64,000 nt of DNA from Bicyclus anynana (GCF_947172395.1 NC_069090.1:5652291-5716290); one strand, 5' to 3'. Positions 12,845 to 27,100 are shown, numbered from the stretch's first letter. Program-made: numbers and translations. The notes: a model not told the origin generated them from the sequence alone.

Positions 12845-13547
12845 ACCTAACCTACGCCTTCCGGTATCGAAGGCAGAGGTCTTATCCACTCGGCTCTTAA
12901 TCCCGTGGGAATATGGGAATAAAATATTGCCTATGTTACACGGTAAAAATGTAGCTTTCCATAAGTAAAAGTTTTCCTCTATAAACATGTAGTTACTCAT
13001 AGCTAACATTGTTAAAGTTCGATAGTAATATTGAAATCAATTTTTTTTTTTTTTATTTATTTATTTCCAAACTTACACTAACATTACAGGTCATCCCCAA
13101 TTCACTAGTGTATTTTAACATTAGAGATTACGTTCTTAACTAGTATTTCCCCCGAATAGCTATTAACTGAAGTGGATTAGATTGGTTACCAGGGCTTACA
13201 CAAAAAGCCATTTCAATTGTGCTCTATATAGATTGAAGCGAGGCTGAAGTATCCGTATTCAAGAGGTTTTAGGGTAAGAACACTTATAATAATAAAGTGG
13301 TGAGGACATTGTATACTAAAATCCAGTTAGGGTATAAGTTATGGCTTTTGTGACACTATTTACGGGGTACTCATGAAACTCATGGGTATAACTTAAAGGT
13401 TTTAAATGCAAGTTTAAGGCAGCTCGTAAGGAGAAAAGATTCAATGCTTATTTTGCCGTCGAATAATTGCCAGGCTTATTTCTACCGCTACTAATCCATA
13501 CGTTATTCTTACCTCTTAATTAAATAAATACATTGTGAAGAAATTAG

Positions 13548-13705
13548 AGCCTCAACAGCTCAAAGGTAAGAGTGGTCGGACTCATCCCCGAGGGATGGTG
13601 GTTCGATCTCCGACCCGTTGGTCTATTGCCGTACCCACTCCTAATACAGTCTTTCCCGACTAGTTGGAGGGGAATGGGAATATTGGTCATATTTAAAAAA
13701 AAATT
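13548..13705 (+). mobile_element. Second tRNA-derived SINE type
   Basis: A tRNA-like head with A-box-like GGTAAGAGTGGTCGG and B-box-like GGTTCGATCTCC, 43 bp apart, is followed by a body (CCGTACCCACTCCTAATACAG) and an A-rich end at 13698-13707. It is probably transcribed by Pol III. Confidence 0.65.
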
Positions 13706-16700
13706 ACCACAAACCCATAATTTAATTGGAACCCTAAATATTCTCGCATATATTTCATTGAATAAAGGTGCTGACAAACTTAAGCATTCACTTGTAATGA
13801 GCATTCGTGCGAATGTTACATCATAGAAAAATACGCGAACATTTTAGCGAGCATTCTAGCGAGCAGATTTGCTTGATAGAATCGAGCGTTCGCTAGAATG
13901 CTCAAGATGTTCGTAGCAATATTTGGCTCTATGGTTGGCTCTATCTCTCTCTCTCTTGGCTCTCTCTCATTTCGACAAATATATAAAGGCGAATGGTCGA
14001 TGTTCTGTAACAAGTGAATCATCTGCTCAAGTCTATCATATATTGTACTAAGGGTTTTAGCATTACTTTTACATTGCAACTTCATTGAGTGATGCAACAG
14101 CTTATTATTTATGGAAATCTGTTAAATGAGATATCAAACAACTTCGGTAGATTCAATTTACTGAAAGTCAGTGAATACAAGTGTAAGCTTTTAGGTGTGT
14201 CACCATTATCAGCCTACTAGCGAACGCCCGTGACTTTGGAATGAAAATCCAGAGTAAAATCAATTTCCATTCGAAATTTCAGCCAAATTGCTTCAGCAGC
14301 CACAGTGCAAAATACACATACACACACATAAACTTTTGCCTCAATATTAGTGTGATTTTAAAGGTCCACTGCTGGGCCTCCTATCCTTTATAAAAGATTG
14401 GGAGTGAAGTTTACACCCACCACTCTGCTGCAATCTGGATTGCTGAGCTTGGGGTAGTAAAGATTGACACTTTAACGATCATTATCTAATATTAATAATA
14501 ACGACTGAGACCGACAACTTAACCATCAACTTTCCAACTCCAGGCAGAAGTTTTCCAAAAAAATCTTAGAAGAAAGAAAACATTTGATGACAGTTTTTTA
14601 AATTGTATATAAATTAAGAGTACGCTAATAGTAAAGTAATTTTGTAAAAGTAACAAGGTATCTACGATCATTACTTTCGGAGCTACAGGGATTTACAGGG
14701 TCAGATTTGCGGCGCTGCCGCGGATCCCTGAAACACGCCCCATACAAAATAGTACGAGCTTATGACGTCGTAGGCAATTAACGATCGTTAGATTTGTATG
14801 GGCGTTTAAACAAAATTACTAATATCTTTGTTATTTCTGCTTTTATGTTTATAGTTCATATATTAAAATGTCATATTTAATGTAAGGAAACTAAAACTGT
14901 ATGAATTTTCATCTAATTACGATAAAATATTTTTAGTAGATTTTGAAATTTTATAATCTTATTTATTTTGCAAATATCCAGTCAATCTTTGCTTTTTATG
15001 TTTAAATTAGTTAACATTGACCTTATTTACCCGAATGTATTATAAAAATCAAACCTAGTCATCATCCCCATTACCCAGGACTCAAACCCCGTGATCCAAA
15101 TACTTGATTACCGAAGCAGTTAGTCTCAATTTAAATCAAAATGTCAACGTGCATAGAAATCACAACGTAGAACCGGTTGATTTATGCTCGTCCATATCTA
15201 AAGTCAGCCGGCCAACGCTGTTTATCTTTGCTAGTCCACTCGAAGTGGAGGCAGTACGTATTTTGATTGGACTGACATCAAGAATCTCTACATCTACGAG
15301 TAATAAAACTGTTCGTTTCGATGCAAAATTCTACAACTTTGTTACAAGGTCCTGTAATCTTTGCATCCTCTCAGTAAATTAGTCAAGTCTAACAATAACA
15401 ATTTGGTTAAAAAGTTTAACTTATGCCCGAAATTAATAATCAATCCTAATCCGTTTTCTCCTATCTAAGATTGATATACCAATCCATTTCTTATATAAAG
15501 CATGCCAATAAGCTATCCTCGGATAGAGTTTGCAATCTTAAAAGTCAATCTATCATTGGGAGGACGTATCACAGATTATAGATACAGGCCTCTGTATGAA
15601 AATGTAAATTTTTGCGTGTCAATAACCTATCCGACCATTTTGACATATCCACAGATCGGTGTAAAGAATCTTAAATTGCAATCTGAGAAATTGTTCGGAT
15701 TGTTGCATTATTTTTGAATAAAAGTTCATAAAATTTAAATGGTCATTATTCAGTGACAGTGACGTGATTTGACGTGTCTGTTTGTCTGTCTGTGGCAACA
15801 TAGCTCCCGAACGAATGAAACGATTGTACACCTATCTAAGTTTTTGCTTACTGTTTTACTATACTTTTCTTTTTTGTAATGTCTTTTTAATTCCTAGTCC
15901 AACTGAAAAAATAAGAAAATTCTACCTGGTCTCCACGATACAAATCAATCTAGTGTGGAGACCACAGGCAATCAAATACTTGGTTTTTGTATCCATTTTT
16001 GGTTAATAAAGATTTTATTTATTTATTTATAGTGCAAACGATATGAGACTGCTTCAAGCAATTTTAATAGGCAGACTGGATTACCCTTCCTTATTGTCAA
16101 ATATTTCTATCAACGCATTCATCGTTTAGACTACTACGTCGACACACTCAACCCATTTATAGAGGAAGGCTATAGGCTATATTTTATCCCCGTATTCTTA
16201 CGGGAACGGGAACCACGCGAATGAAACCGCGCGGCGTCTACTATACAAGTATAGTTATTTGCAAAATTCTGTATTACGCCTGGCACGAACATATAATAAA
16301 CTTTATTACAATTTAGATTTATTTTACCTATCTAAAACACAAATAGAATAGAATAAATAAACAGAAGTGATTAAGTCACACAGAACTTTATAATTTGCAC
16401 TCACAAAATACAAGATTACAAAATACAAAATTACATAATTTTATAGTTTCTCATAATATCATTAATTACGAGAAATTAATTATGTAATTTTTACTACATT
16501 GTGTTGAAAATTCATTGACGCGTTTGTTATTTTTTAATTCATAGGAGAATCTTGAGGAAGAAGATTATTCAAACAAACTCAAATCTCACGCGGACGAAGT
16601 CGTTGCATCTGCTAGTAGCGAATAAAACAGTTACGCATGATCTGCCTAATGGCTGTCCAACTGATGTCTGGATTGAAGCAATGTTTGTGTAATGTTATCT

Positions 16701-17420
16701 TGTAGTAAGCAATACCTCGTCTATCTGCCTCGTGTAGTTAGAATTGGTTTTCATAGAATTCCCCCTGTATTCCCGACTGCCAGATGCCAATAATTTCTCT
16801 AGCTTACTTTAACCCGAATAATATAAGCAATTACTGGCAAAGGTGTTAGCACATTGACTGCTGGTACCAGCAGATACTTTCAGTAAAAGACTTGAGCTTA
16901 TTTAGTAAATAGATAGGTACTCACTTTAATAAATAAAACATTTGTTTGTCTCGTAACTGAATCTTGTAAATCGTATTTGTAATTGTATTTGTTGCCCGTC
17001 GGAGAGGAGAGCGTGAGGTTTTTTCGTTACGGAATTTCTGGATTAGGTCCCCGCATTCAAGGCCCGCGATAGAAGCTATGCAATAGCTTAAAAATCGGTT
17101 GTCTGTAAAGACGGTTTATTGACGATAGTCGAAGGTGACAACGTCAGAAAATACTGATGGAATGGTTGCATTTTTCAAAAAAAAAATAATTAACGTGTTT
17201 AAAATAATAAATAAATAAAATCCTGTTCGTTTTTCTAAAATACTGTTTAATAATCTTCATAGACCGGAATATATTTTAATTTTAAAAAAGTTGGCAACCC
17301 TAGAACGAGATATACTTTATTTCTTGTAAAAAAAGTTAGCAACCCTAGAGCGAAAGGACGACGCATGACGTCATCTTTTTTCGAGTGTGCAGTGCGTTGT
17401 CAAAATCTAAAAAACTTAAT
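13706..17420. other. Gene-free intergenic DNA
   Basis: No open frame here resembles a known protein. A Helitron-like 3' end lies at 16157-16240 (GAGGAAGGCTATAGGC, hairpin GAAACCGCGCGGCGTC). An inverted Helitron-type end lies near 14214 (CTAGCGAACGCCCG). The rest is AT-rich without a recognised family. Confidence 0.4.
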
Positions 17421-17570
17421 CATCATCATCATCATCATGTCAGCCGATGGACGTCCACTGCAGGACATAGGCCTTTTGTAGGGACTTCCAAACATCACGA
17501 TACTGTGCCATCTGCATCCAGCGAATACCTGCGACTCGCTTGATTTCGTCAGTCCACCTGGTGGCTAAAA
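17421..17570 (-). mobile_element. RTE-type LINE 3' end with ATC trinucleotide tail
   Basis: CATCATCATCATCATCATGT followed by CAGCCGATGGACGTCCACTG and CAGGACATAGGCCTTTTGTA is the reverse complement of the common RTE 3' end. The copy at 49938 is nearly the same. Confidence 0.75.
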
Positions 17571-18424
17571 AACTTGCTATTGAGTAATTGAATATTACTT
17601 TTTAGAGGTAAAAGAAACTCGGAAGATTAAATCTATTATTTTAATGTGTTTAACTTTCTCATAATGGTAAATTTGGTACTTAGAAGTTCCGATTTTGGGC
17701 CGAAGATGTGACATGACCCTTTAATTGCGGACCAGAAAGATTTTACCAATTATTTAAATTACTACAAATATACATGTAATAACATACATTGATGTACTCT
17801 TAGAATATGACTCGCACTGTTTTTAAATTATTATTTACTATCCATCCATTTAAATCATATTCATAAATGCAAAATCGAGATAAATTGGGGAAAAAAGTAC
17901 CTACGTAAAATGAAAAATTCGTATATTGCAATATTTTACAATAAGTAAATGAACTTATATCATGAATAGTATGACGTTTGAATGAACAGAATGCTTTTTT
18001 TAAAGTAATATCAATTAAAATTGGCAGTTGATGTCCGTATCATATTTTTTATCACGGAAAATAAAAGAATACTGACGCAATTAAAAAACAGGGTAAAGTG
18101 CGAGTATAACTAGCGTGAAGAGGGTTCCGTAATGTAAATAAGTTGGTACGCATAATATTAGTTGATTTGCCATGTTATTTTTTTTTAAATTTTAGGTTTA
18201 GTATTTTCGGAGATGAGCCTGAATTTTTGTAGCTAAATAGCCAAAGACATGAAACTATTTAAAAATTAAAAAAAAACATTGTAGCACGGTTTACCCGTGT
18301 GTTAATTACCAACATTACCAAACGACCTGTAGGAATAGCTCTGTGTTATGGTTTGAGGTTTTATATTGAGTAGATTATGAAGTGAAAGTAGTAAAATGAT
18401 TTTTAGTAAAAGTGTTCAAGTAAT

Positions 18425-18612
18425 ATTGTGACGTCACAAAAAAACAGCGTTTTTAACGTTTGGAAAATTTAAAAATACCTCATTTTTAAATTATGTTTTA
18501 TATGAAATCTTTAACTTTTATTCATTAATATCTATATATTTCGGACCCTTGTTCCATGTATTAAACGAAATTAAAATTGTTTATATTGAATTATATATGA
18601 GTCAACTACCAT
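18425..18612 (+). repeat. Dispersed repeat, copy 1
   Basis: This stretch runs from GTGACGTCACAAAAAAACAGC to TATGAGTCAACTACC. It matches, in reverse orientation, 33085-33275 (shared pieces: CGTTTTT, GGACCCTTGTTCCATGTA, ATTAATATC). The family and boundaries are not identified. Confidence 0.5.
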
Positions 18613-19059
18613 AGACAGATTTTTTCCAAATCTACCAAGTCTAGTAAAAAATTAACTGCGACGGTCAGGTAACGGAAACTCGAGGGATCCTATAATATAA
18701 GAATTCCGTTTTTTGTTTATTCATACGGAACCCTAAACAACCTTAAATTCACGCGAACAACGTATTTAAACATACTTGCAAGTCTCGTAAAATGTATACG
18801 AACTCGCTCGTAAATGTACTGAACGTGCGAATCGAACAAATGAAAGAGAAACATTCGCCATTATCATTAGAAATAGAAGCATCACTACAATACATGAGAT
18901 CAATGAGCGACCCGTCTGCCGTCACACTCTGACAAATATAAATTATTAACGTACGCTACGTCACTCCCAAACCCACGCTAGTTTTAAATTTATTATCCTG
19001 TGGGGCCACTGCACTAGCGATTAAACATAATGATTTATTTATTGCCATATTATACCTAG

Positions 19060-19405
19060 GGGACATTACAGTTGTTTGGTGTTTCTGACGCAGTTGGTAA
19101 TGCTGTGGTTCTTAATAGAGAGTCCCTGCGTGCAATACCCAGCTCGGATCAGCCTGTGATTTTATATTTACTAAAGCTTAAGCTCTGGTATGGTGTTAAG
19201 TATCGGTCGTGGCTAGTTACCACTCTACCTGCAAAGACGTACTGCAAAGCGATTAACGTTCCGGTGCAATGCCGTGTAGCAACCGTCAGAGGTTTGGGTA
19301 AAATGAACTTAGACCTCTTCGAAGTAGGTCATCTTCCATCTTAGCATCCACACTTAACATCTAGTGATATCGCAGTCAAGGACTAACTTGTCAGTTAATA
19401 AATAG
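19060..19405 (+). mobile_element. Retroposon-like repeat, non-coding
   Basis: The block ends in ATCTAGTGATATCGCAGTCAAGGACTAACTTGTCAG. That terminal motif recurs degenerately near 11470-11530, 44820 and 52770 (inverted), so it is a dispersed retroposon 3' end. An open frame of 90 codons inside has no family resemblance and is not called a gene. Confidence 0.45.
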
Positions 19406-19446
19406 TATGTTTCGATCCTACATATTCATAAGAACTATAACTTATA

Positions 19447-19553
19447 CCTAGTTCGGACTACTTTAGTATTTTAGTCGAGTACGAGCGATTTTTGGATTTA
19501 CCGTTGAAAAATCGTTCGTACTCAACTAAAATACTAAAGTAGTCCGATCTAGG
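19447..19553. mobile_element. Foldback MITE, 107 bp, copy 1
   Basis: Near-perfect terminal inverted repeats (CCTAGTTCGGACTACTTTAG at the left end) of about 45 bp surround a short centre. The same element is at 34842-34948, with the same length. Confidence 0.8.
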
Positions 19554-20492
19554 CCTTAGATACAATCTACTAGGTTAGTCGCCAACGTAGTGACTTTCTG
19601 TGGGTGAAGTCAACCGAATCTGTTTGTTTTTGTGTAGATGAAAGACGATTCAATTGCCTTCTAGTATCTTTGTCTTTGGTTTTAACTTTGTTATTTCATG
19701 CCATAAAACATAATCTTCATCACAACTTTAATCAATCTCATGGTTCGTTTAAGTTAACCGAGCCTGCTTTACATTAATATGCTTTACTTTGCAACTTTTT
19801 ATAGCAAAAAGTTGCTATGCTTTTTTTCTTGATTGTGTAAGTGCCGCAGGCTCCTTAATGGGGTCTCACCGGCGTTACCAGGGGCAGAATTAGAAGACAT
19901 GGGCGGAATGATTCTCTAATAATGTCTCTTCTGAGACTCGGATCTCTTTAGGGGCGTCTCCTATGAGACACAAACTTCAGTTGATAATGTATGTGTCACA
20001 TGATTCTTAAGCAAGTCAAGTACAGTTTAACTGTTTCTGACTAATCAAACCGGACAAACGCAACTGACAAGCTTAAGCCTATTCTTTTAGGCGTTAATTA
20101 TACGCTTCAGCTTATAACTCGGGTCACGCCCCACCATCCGTAGCAACAGTGACGAATGGCGACGCAAGGCGCGTCATAATTAGCTCCGTGTCACGGAACC
20201 AAGGTTTGATTCCCAGTTTATTACTTACATTTTACACAGCAATCAAATTAAAGTGCCTTGTTAACCTTGCCTTAATTAAAATGAGCACGATTTTGTATTC
20301 AAAAGCTTCAAAATCAAAATCAATGTTTAATTATAAAATTGGATCGGAGCTGACACCATCGTCGGATTAATTACACCTTTGGGGATAAACTTCCCTATAA
20401 AGGGAGGGGAGATTAAATTCGTCACACTGCTCCAGTGTGATTGGCTACTACGGATTTACATTTAGCTAGATACCAAAAAGTAACATGGTTAA

Positions 20493-20689
20493 TCTGTACT
20501 AATTTTATAATTTATAAATAGTTTGTTTGTCTGTTTGAACGCGCTAATCTCAAGAGCTACTGGTCCGACTTAAGAAATTATTTCAGTGCTAGATAGCCCA
20601 TTTATTGAGGAAGGCTATAGGCTATATATTATCCCCGTATTCTTGCGGGAACGGGAACCACGAGGGTGAAACCGCGCGGCGTCTACTAG
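20493..20689 (+). mobile_element. Helitron-like element, complete
   Basis: It starts TCTGTACTAATTTTATAA and contains GAACGCGCTAATCTCAAGAG and TATCCCCGTATTCTTGCGGG. It ends GGGTGAAACCGCGCGGCGTC then TACTAG|T. It is the best-preserved 3' end of this family in the window. Confidence 0.7.
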
Positions 20690-20853
20690 TATTAAATATC
20701 ATTGTTATGCCACTGCTCCAATGCGAGTTGATAGACTTGATAGTGTTTTAGTGTGATAATGTTTTATGTTTAACTGTGTAACTGTCAGAATAGTATACAT
20801 AACCAATACCGACCGATGACCGACAGCTTTCAGTGTTCAATTAGTAGTACAAG

Positions 20854-21053
20854 ATCCGGCATAGGATATATATAGCCTCATCTGTTATTTATTAGGGATA
20901 AGAAATAATTACATTAAAATTAAATTGTGGCCAGGCCAGATATATATTTTTCATTCAAAATCTAGGAAACCATGAGCTAGATCAAAGGCATCTATCATTT
21001 ATTTCTTAACACTAATAAATAACAGATGAGGGTATAAATTTCTAATGCCGGAT
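20854..21053. mobile_element. Foldback MITE, 200 bp
   Basis: The left end ATCCGGCATAGGATATATAT with GCCTCATCTGTTATTTATTA mirrors the right end TAATAAATAACAGATGAGGG ending in AATGCCGGAT. The inverted repeats are about 55 bp with a few mismatches. Confidence 0.75.
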
Positions 21054-21571
21054 GTAATACCACAGGTAATTAAGGCCTAAATTTTAACATTTAAATGGAC
21101 TAAATAAGTATGATGATGTGAGATTACTGTAAGACGTGGTAAGACGATGTGGGATAACAATAATGTCTTGTTAGCCCCATACTAGATGAACATTGAAGTT
21201 TATATCGAGAACATACCCTCTAATAGCTTATGTTAACCTGGTACTTTTTCGTTTATAAATTGAAAAAAAACATTGGACATAGTGAGTGTATAAACAACGT
21301 ACACAAACAGATACTCCGTCTACTCAAATGTCGATCTCGTACCATGAGGTCCAGGGTTCCAATCTCGGGTCAAATAAAAAAATACATACGTAATAGCAGC
21401 ATGGAGTTGAGAAGTTGGCGCTGTTGGTACACCCCCGTGCCTCGGAGAGCACGTAAAGCTATGAGAGGGAAAAGAGAGTGCACCTGTGCTTGCACATACA
21501 CACTTGTGCACTATAATATCTCCTAAGATTGACCGTCGTGGCCAAAAAGTTCGGACGGGAGTATTATTATT

Positions 21572-21862
21572 CTCAACTATCGTAGCTCAGTGGATAAGAT
21601 CCGATGCCTTCGATTCAGGAAGGCGTAGGTTCGAATCCGGTCCGGAGCATGCGCCTCCAACTTTACAGCTATGTGCACTTTAAGAAATTAAATATCACGT
21701 GTCTTAAACGGTGAAGGAAAAACATCATGAACCTGCATCCCTGAGAATTATGTTAATTCTCTATGTGTGTGAAGTCTTCCAATCCGCATTGAGCCAGCGT
21801 GGTGGACTATTGGCCTAACCCCTTTCATGCTCAGAGGAGACTCGTCCTCAGCGGTGAGTACA
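21572..21862 (+). mobile_element. tRNA-derived SINE, full length
   Basis: A tRNA-like head carries A box TAGCTCAGTGGATAAGA and B box GGTTCGAATCC. A body follows (CACGTGTCTTAAACGGTGAAG, CCAATCCGCATTGAGCCAGC, GTGGTGGACTATTGGCCTAA) and ends CTCAGCGGTGAG. Copies or fragments lie at 4711, 8380, 12450, 36795, 48826 and 63778. It resembles the SINE type common in nymphalid butterflies. It is not a functional tRNA, because there is no proper anticodon arm or acceptor stem. Confidence 0.75.
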
Positions 21863-22924
21863 TAGTTGTCTCTAAAGCTTTTGCGTCACGTGACGATTTC
21901 TGAAGTCTACTGTAACCCGCATAAAAGTACGTTCCAAAAAGAGAGATTATTAAACCAATATCCCGTAACCACAGAGGCTTAATAGAACTGTCAGAAGTTT
22001 AATACGAAAAAAAAAATTATTAAAATTCAGCATTTATTCTTGCAGTCCGCCGAAAAGTTTTAATTTTCGGACCGGCATAAAATATCATGTGCGTTAATTA
22101 CTTTGGAGTTTTCGTACATTTTTTTGTACGTAAAAGCCAGATTTCAAAAGAACGAACAAAAAACGCGGTGAAATTTCTGCCGCATTAATTAGGAAGCCAC
22201 TGTATGTCACAGAACTTTACTCTTTTTTGGGGAGTTTATTTATAAGCTCCTTTTTACCTATCAAATGTTATAATACGATTACTTAGAAACTATTTATCTT
22301 TGATGTAAAATTCAATCTTATCACGAGGGTCTGTGATAGTTGACGATTGAGTTATACCTTAATTTGTAATGACCTGAAAGAGAGTTTGGTGGGAAAATCG
22401 AGAAAATCGTAGGTAATTAGCACAGGTCTGGCTGGTGGGAGGCTTTGGCCGTGGCTAGTTACCACCCTGCCGACAAGTACCGTTATCACTTGCGACTTGT
22501 ACTAAACATCGTTAGAGAAAAGCTTTGTGACAATTCACCTTAGACCCTTAGATCTTCAACAGTGATTTTCGAAGGTTATTACGTAAAATTTAAGTAGTTC
22601 TTGAAAATAGCACAGTTGCAACTATTTAAGTGTTTTATTTTCAGTAGTATAAATAAGTAGAGATTTGTATACGTTGATTATATCCTAGCTGTTTAATACA
22701 GGCAAGCAATGTATTTTCAGCATACGTCGATCGATATTAAATTCAACCTCTTCAAACATTCAGTGATATTTAGCAGATATTGTGTTGTTTATTGTTTAAA
22801 ATCTAAATCTTGTAGTGAAACTGGAAATTCTTAAAGCAGAATGAACTATAGTCTGTAAATGACCTACCTATAAGTATCCATTTTTTCTTTCTTTTTTCAC
22901 ATTTAAATCAAAATAAATACCTAA

Positions 22925-23059
22925 ATGAACAAAATTCCTCAGTGTCAGAAGACGGAAGTCTTCAAACAGTGTGTGATGGCCTATGGGTCTGAGACTTTAG
23001 AGCAAGTAGTACTACTCACAAAAAAAATAATAAGTTCGGTTGTATGTTTTTACTAAAAA
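22925..23059 (+). mobile_element. RTE-type LINE fragment, left half of a split copy
   Basis: GTCTTCAAACAGTGTGTGATG then GCCTATGGGTCTGAGACT encodes the degraded motif VFKQCVMAYGSET, standard in RTE reverse transcriptases ahead of the C-terminal tail. The tail itself appears in the same orientation at 29780-30015, across the 6.6-kb element. Confidence 0.7.
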
Positions 23060-23063
23060 CATA

Positions 23064-23369
23064 TGTTAGATTTTTAATTATTTAAATAATTATAAATACA
23101 TAAGACAACATATAAAAACTCCTTCTTCCAGATAAATGTTTTAATCTGTACTGTTTATTAATGATTATGGTTTTATTCTGAGGTTGGTAGGGTATTGTGA
23201 TATATACTCTATGAAAAAAGAGGCGAACATGCGATTAAGTGGCGTGAAGTAAATTTAATTAATGTATTATCCATCTAACAAAGTAACGATTTGCTTAAGA
23301 ATGAGTAATAAGTTATTTGAAATACAGTTTATACATTCCAGCTTGTGTTATTTTATTCCATTGCTTTTA
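23064..23369. repeat. Left direct terminal repeat
   Basis: This 306-bp repeat is matched by 29395-29700. It contains a TATA-like ACATATAAAAACTCC, which could be a promoter. Confidence 0.8.
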
Positions 23370-24079
23370 TCAGAAGTGAGAGTACCTACGAACACGATGT
23401 CATTACCTACATTAAAGTCGATCTACAGAAAGAAAATGTAACGGCATTTAAATGAAGTGTGAATTTGGGAAACAGTGGTTTACATTACGAGAAATGCGAT
23501 AAAAATCATACGTGTGTACAACCATTAAGTATGTATACCACTGACGGCTATGGGACGCACGCCGCACTGGTCCCGGTAAAAGTATTTATGCGATGTCGGT
23601 TGTCGATGCTTACAATATCTAACAAGAATGAAGAAACGTAAACGTAACACACTTATACCATGTTGACGATATTTATGAGCAAAACAGTCAAACAGTCCAA
23701 CAGCACTCATAAGAGGATATTATTTGAAAAACTGCGAGAGAACAGAGAAGAACGTGTAAATTAATAACAAAATACAAAGATGCATGTGTGGTGTTAGCTG
23801 CAGAGTTATATGAGATGGAATCCTGTTGGTTTGACGGATGAGAAATACCAATGATGTCTAAATATATTAAACTAGGTGTCTGGTGAGTTTTATTATTTTG
23901 ATTAAACAGCCTCATAAATTATTCAGTTGTGACGAATATGAAATAAAATTACAAAGAATAAATAATCACTAGGTGAAACTAAGTATGGTTGATAGGTTGT
24001 CAGTTTGTCTGGCTTATTGTCAAAACATTTTTGTTAGATGACTATATCTAGGAAACCAAAATCATTTAAGTGAAAAGTA

Positions 24080-24102
24080 CACACACACACACACACACAC
24101 AT
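24080..24102 (+). repeat. (CA)n microsatellite
   Basis: About eleven uninterrupted AC dinucleotides lie inside the 6.6-kb element. Confidence 0.9.
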
Positions 24103-27100
24103 ACACACTGCTCAAGAAATTAACGTATGAAGACAGACCACTCTAGGGTTGTTAGGATGTAGGACACTGGCATAATGTAATATTGAGAAATCTTAATTAT
24201 AGAACTACATTACATCCGTTGCTGACATGGGACTAAAATGAATTAACTAAAATATTGTTTTTTTTTGTACCTGATAACAAGTTTTGAGACAGCTATTACA
24301 ATATTTTCAGATAGGATTTGCTTAGATATATCATTATGTAGATTACTGTATGTACTTAATATAATTTTTTTTAAATCTTTTAAGAAATTGGATTGATAGA
24401 TTTCTTGAAAAATAAATTTGTAGTTATGTTTGAAAACCTATTTAACTATTCAAGCGTTGACAACATGCCTTCAGCCTATTTAGTATAGAACAGTTATTAA
24501 CAATCTGCAGCAACACAGTAAATGATTCTTATCCATGAATATTATTATATTCGGCTTATCTACAAGAGTACTAAGAGATATTATGATATTCATCTTAATG
24601 AAATCTTATAATTAATTAAATTGGAGATTTTTTTTAGGGTGATATTAAAAAGTTACTTGTGTGACAATTGAGTAATAAATAATTAATTATAATAATATCA
24701 GTGATCACAAATTGTCTTAGAGCCCAGTCTGTATGGACTTCAAGTAAAGAGACACAGATTGCCATAAATAGGTTGTAAAATATTTGTCTAAGACATATTT
24801 TGACAGTTTTGTGGGTGGGTGACGTTGGGCTCTCTTTTCATTAATGGTCATGTGCAGATGTATAGATTCTACATACAAGTAAATTAACCATACTATTGCT
24901 GTTGTTTTAGATTCAATCAATCAGTTTATTATTTGCAGATACACTAGTGTATTTATTCCATGTCTCATTTGTTTATTTCTAGCATTTTATTAGATTGCAA
25001 CATTTTGTATAATTATGAAAATTAGTAATTATTATGGGGTTGTGGTTAGAATTATATATTCGGATGGTTACAATGATATGTGCATAAGGTTTTAACTAGG
25101 GTATACTAGTACACTAAAGGTAAAAAAAAAAAATTAGAAAATTCTTTGGCCAACATATTAAGTGGTATAGGTTTTGAATATAGATTTGTATTGGGTCCTT
25201 AGGTAGTCAGTACATTTGTGCATCTACAAAGTGCACGCCACCGAGTTGTTGGTACCTGCATGCAACTGATGGGTGGTCTGCATCAAGTATGAATCAATAT
25301 AGAGACTTAAATCATTACATCAGTAAAATAATTAATGGATATAGCCAAAAAAAAAAAAAAGAAATTTAACAGAATTAAAAAAAAAAAGAATATACTAAAA
25401 TTAATGAATAGGTAAAACCTCTGATAGCAAACTAGAGGTATATAACAAAGGGGGTGGTCTGGTCTAAGACAGGTTTATGCTACTATTATTACAAAAAAGG
25501 GGGTAGTCTGAAGATAATTATACAATACATAGTCAAATATCATCTTTTCTTATCTAGTGATAACTACTAGGATTGGATTACATACTAAAATTATTACAAT
25601 CATAAATCGCAATATTTTCAAGAAGTCTTTATTATCATTAAAAAAAAAAGCATTTCTTTAAGAGAAAGAGTCTTTTGTCTGAATTAAAGTAAATTGATAG
25701 ATTAACACATGTTTAACATTTTATTTCATTTTATGTACCGGGTCTAAGGTTCATTCAATTATAGACTGATTTTCTCTTGGATGCTAGGTATGCTAGTTAT
25801 GTTAAATTAAATTATTTGTCAAACAAGTATGATATTTATCTGAACGATTAAGTGACTGAGCTATGTGATACTGTGTGAAAATATTTGATTACAGATCCGA
25901 GATGCATGGATATTGATTGATGAATATGGGATATATGAGATTCTCATGATAATCATTGGGTTGAACACAGCCCTATTCGACAGTTGACCCAAATCACAAA
26001 GATGAGAGAAGTTACACTATGTATTGATAACACACGATTTAAATTTAGTATTTTTATTTATGATATGATGATATTATAATTATGTATTATATTGAGAGTT
26101 TTGATATCATATATACATATATTTTAAATATTTGCTCACATCCATGATGTTATTCATTAATTATGACTTACTGATGACGATTTGTGTTTTGGTAAAATTT
26201 TAATATAAGGATAGATGTATTACACAGGCCGACACGATTTTCGTTGTCCAAGATATAATTATTTTTTTTCTACTGATTTTGTAGTGCTGATTACGAAATC
26301 AGACCTAATTTTATCATATCACATCAGATTTTTAGTAAAATTAATATATTCGCTAGTTTTGATTTTTCAGTGAAATTTTCGAGTTTTGGCACTCTTTCTT
26401 TGAATTAAGCAACCTCTCATGAGAAATTACTTCAGTTATAACAACGACACACCTATTTGTAACGCGTTTCGTGGAAATAAGCTGTTATAGTGCCTTTGTT
26501 AAAAAAATATATATATATATTTTAGTTAATGGTTTTTTTTGTTGTTGGAAAACGTCTGATAAACATAACGTCTTCTATAAAGTGTCACAATAGTCCAGAT
26601 ATATTTTGTTACATTTGTTGAAACTTTATGATTCTAAGCAAAAACTAAAAAAATTGTGGAAAATATGTATAATAAATATGTAGCTTATTTTGACTTCAAA
26701 ATACAAATAAAATCGTGGACTCTGCAGTTTGTACTAATCGTGTTGAACAATTAAGGCAGTGGACACTGGACATACAGCAAAAGACAATCTCTACCTTTTG
26801 GTACTACCTATGATATAGTGAAAGCAAGACAATCATACAGATATTTTAATTTTTGCTGTATGTTAGAAGCTTTTAAAGTAAAATTTGTTTTCCTTTTTGT
26901 AAAAAAAAATTGATGTGATTTGTAATTGTGCAGGTATTTTTGTGTTCAAAATACTATAAATTACTGATAATTTTTACTGAAATCAAAACAACGTTCAAAA
27001 AGTATTCATTTGTCGGCCGGTGTTATCGATAATATTTTAGATAGTATTATATTATAGTAGTGTTATGACGACTAATATACCGTTATTTGTTTTGTGAATG

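Larger units (their letters stand above)
11217..13547. other. Gene-free stretch upstream of the K2P TM1 exon
   Basis: No coding gene is supported. A SINE-like 3' block occurs at about 11380-11530 (GCGCAGTCAAGGGCTAACTTG). An inverted tRNA-derived SINE fragment lies at 12450-12640. A foldback MITE is at 12676-12844. A T-rich LINE end on the minus strand starts near 13040. Further 5' exons or the promoter of the K2P gene could lie here but are not recognised. Confidence 0.4.

Noticed and set aside
21590..21650. Possible tRNA gene (A-box and B-box-like sequences)
   Set aside because: It is the tRNA-like head of a SINE: the acceptor stem does not close and a SINE body follows directly.
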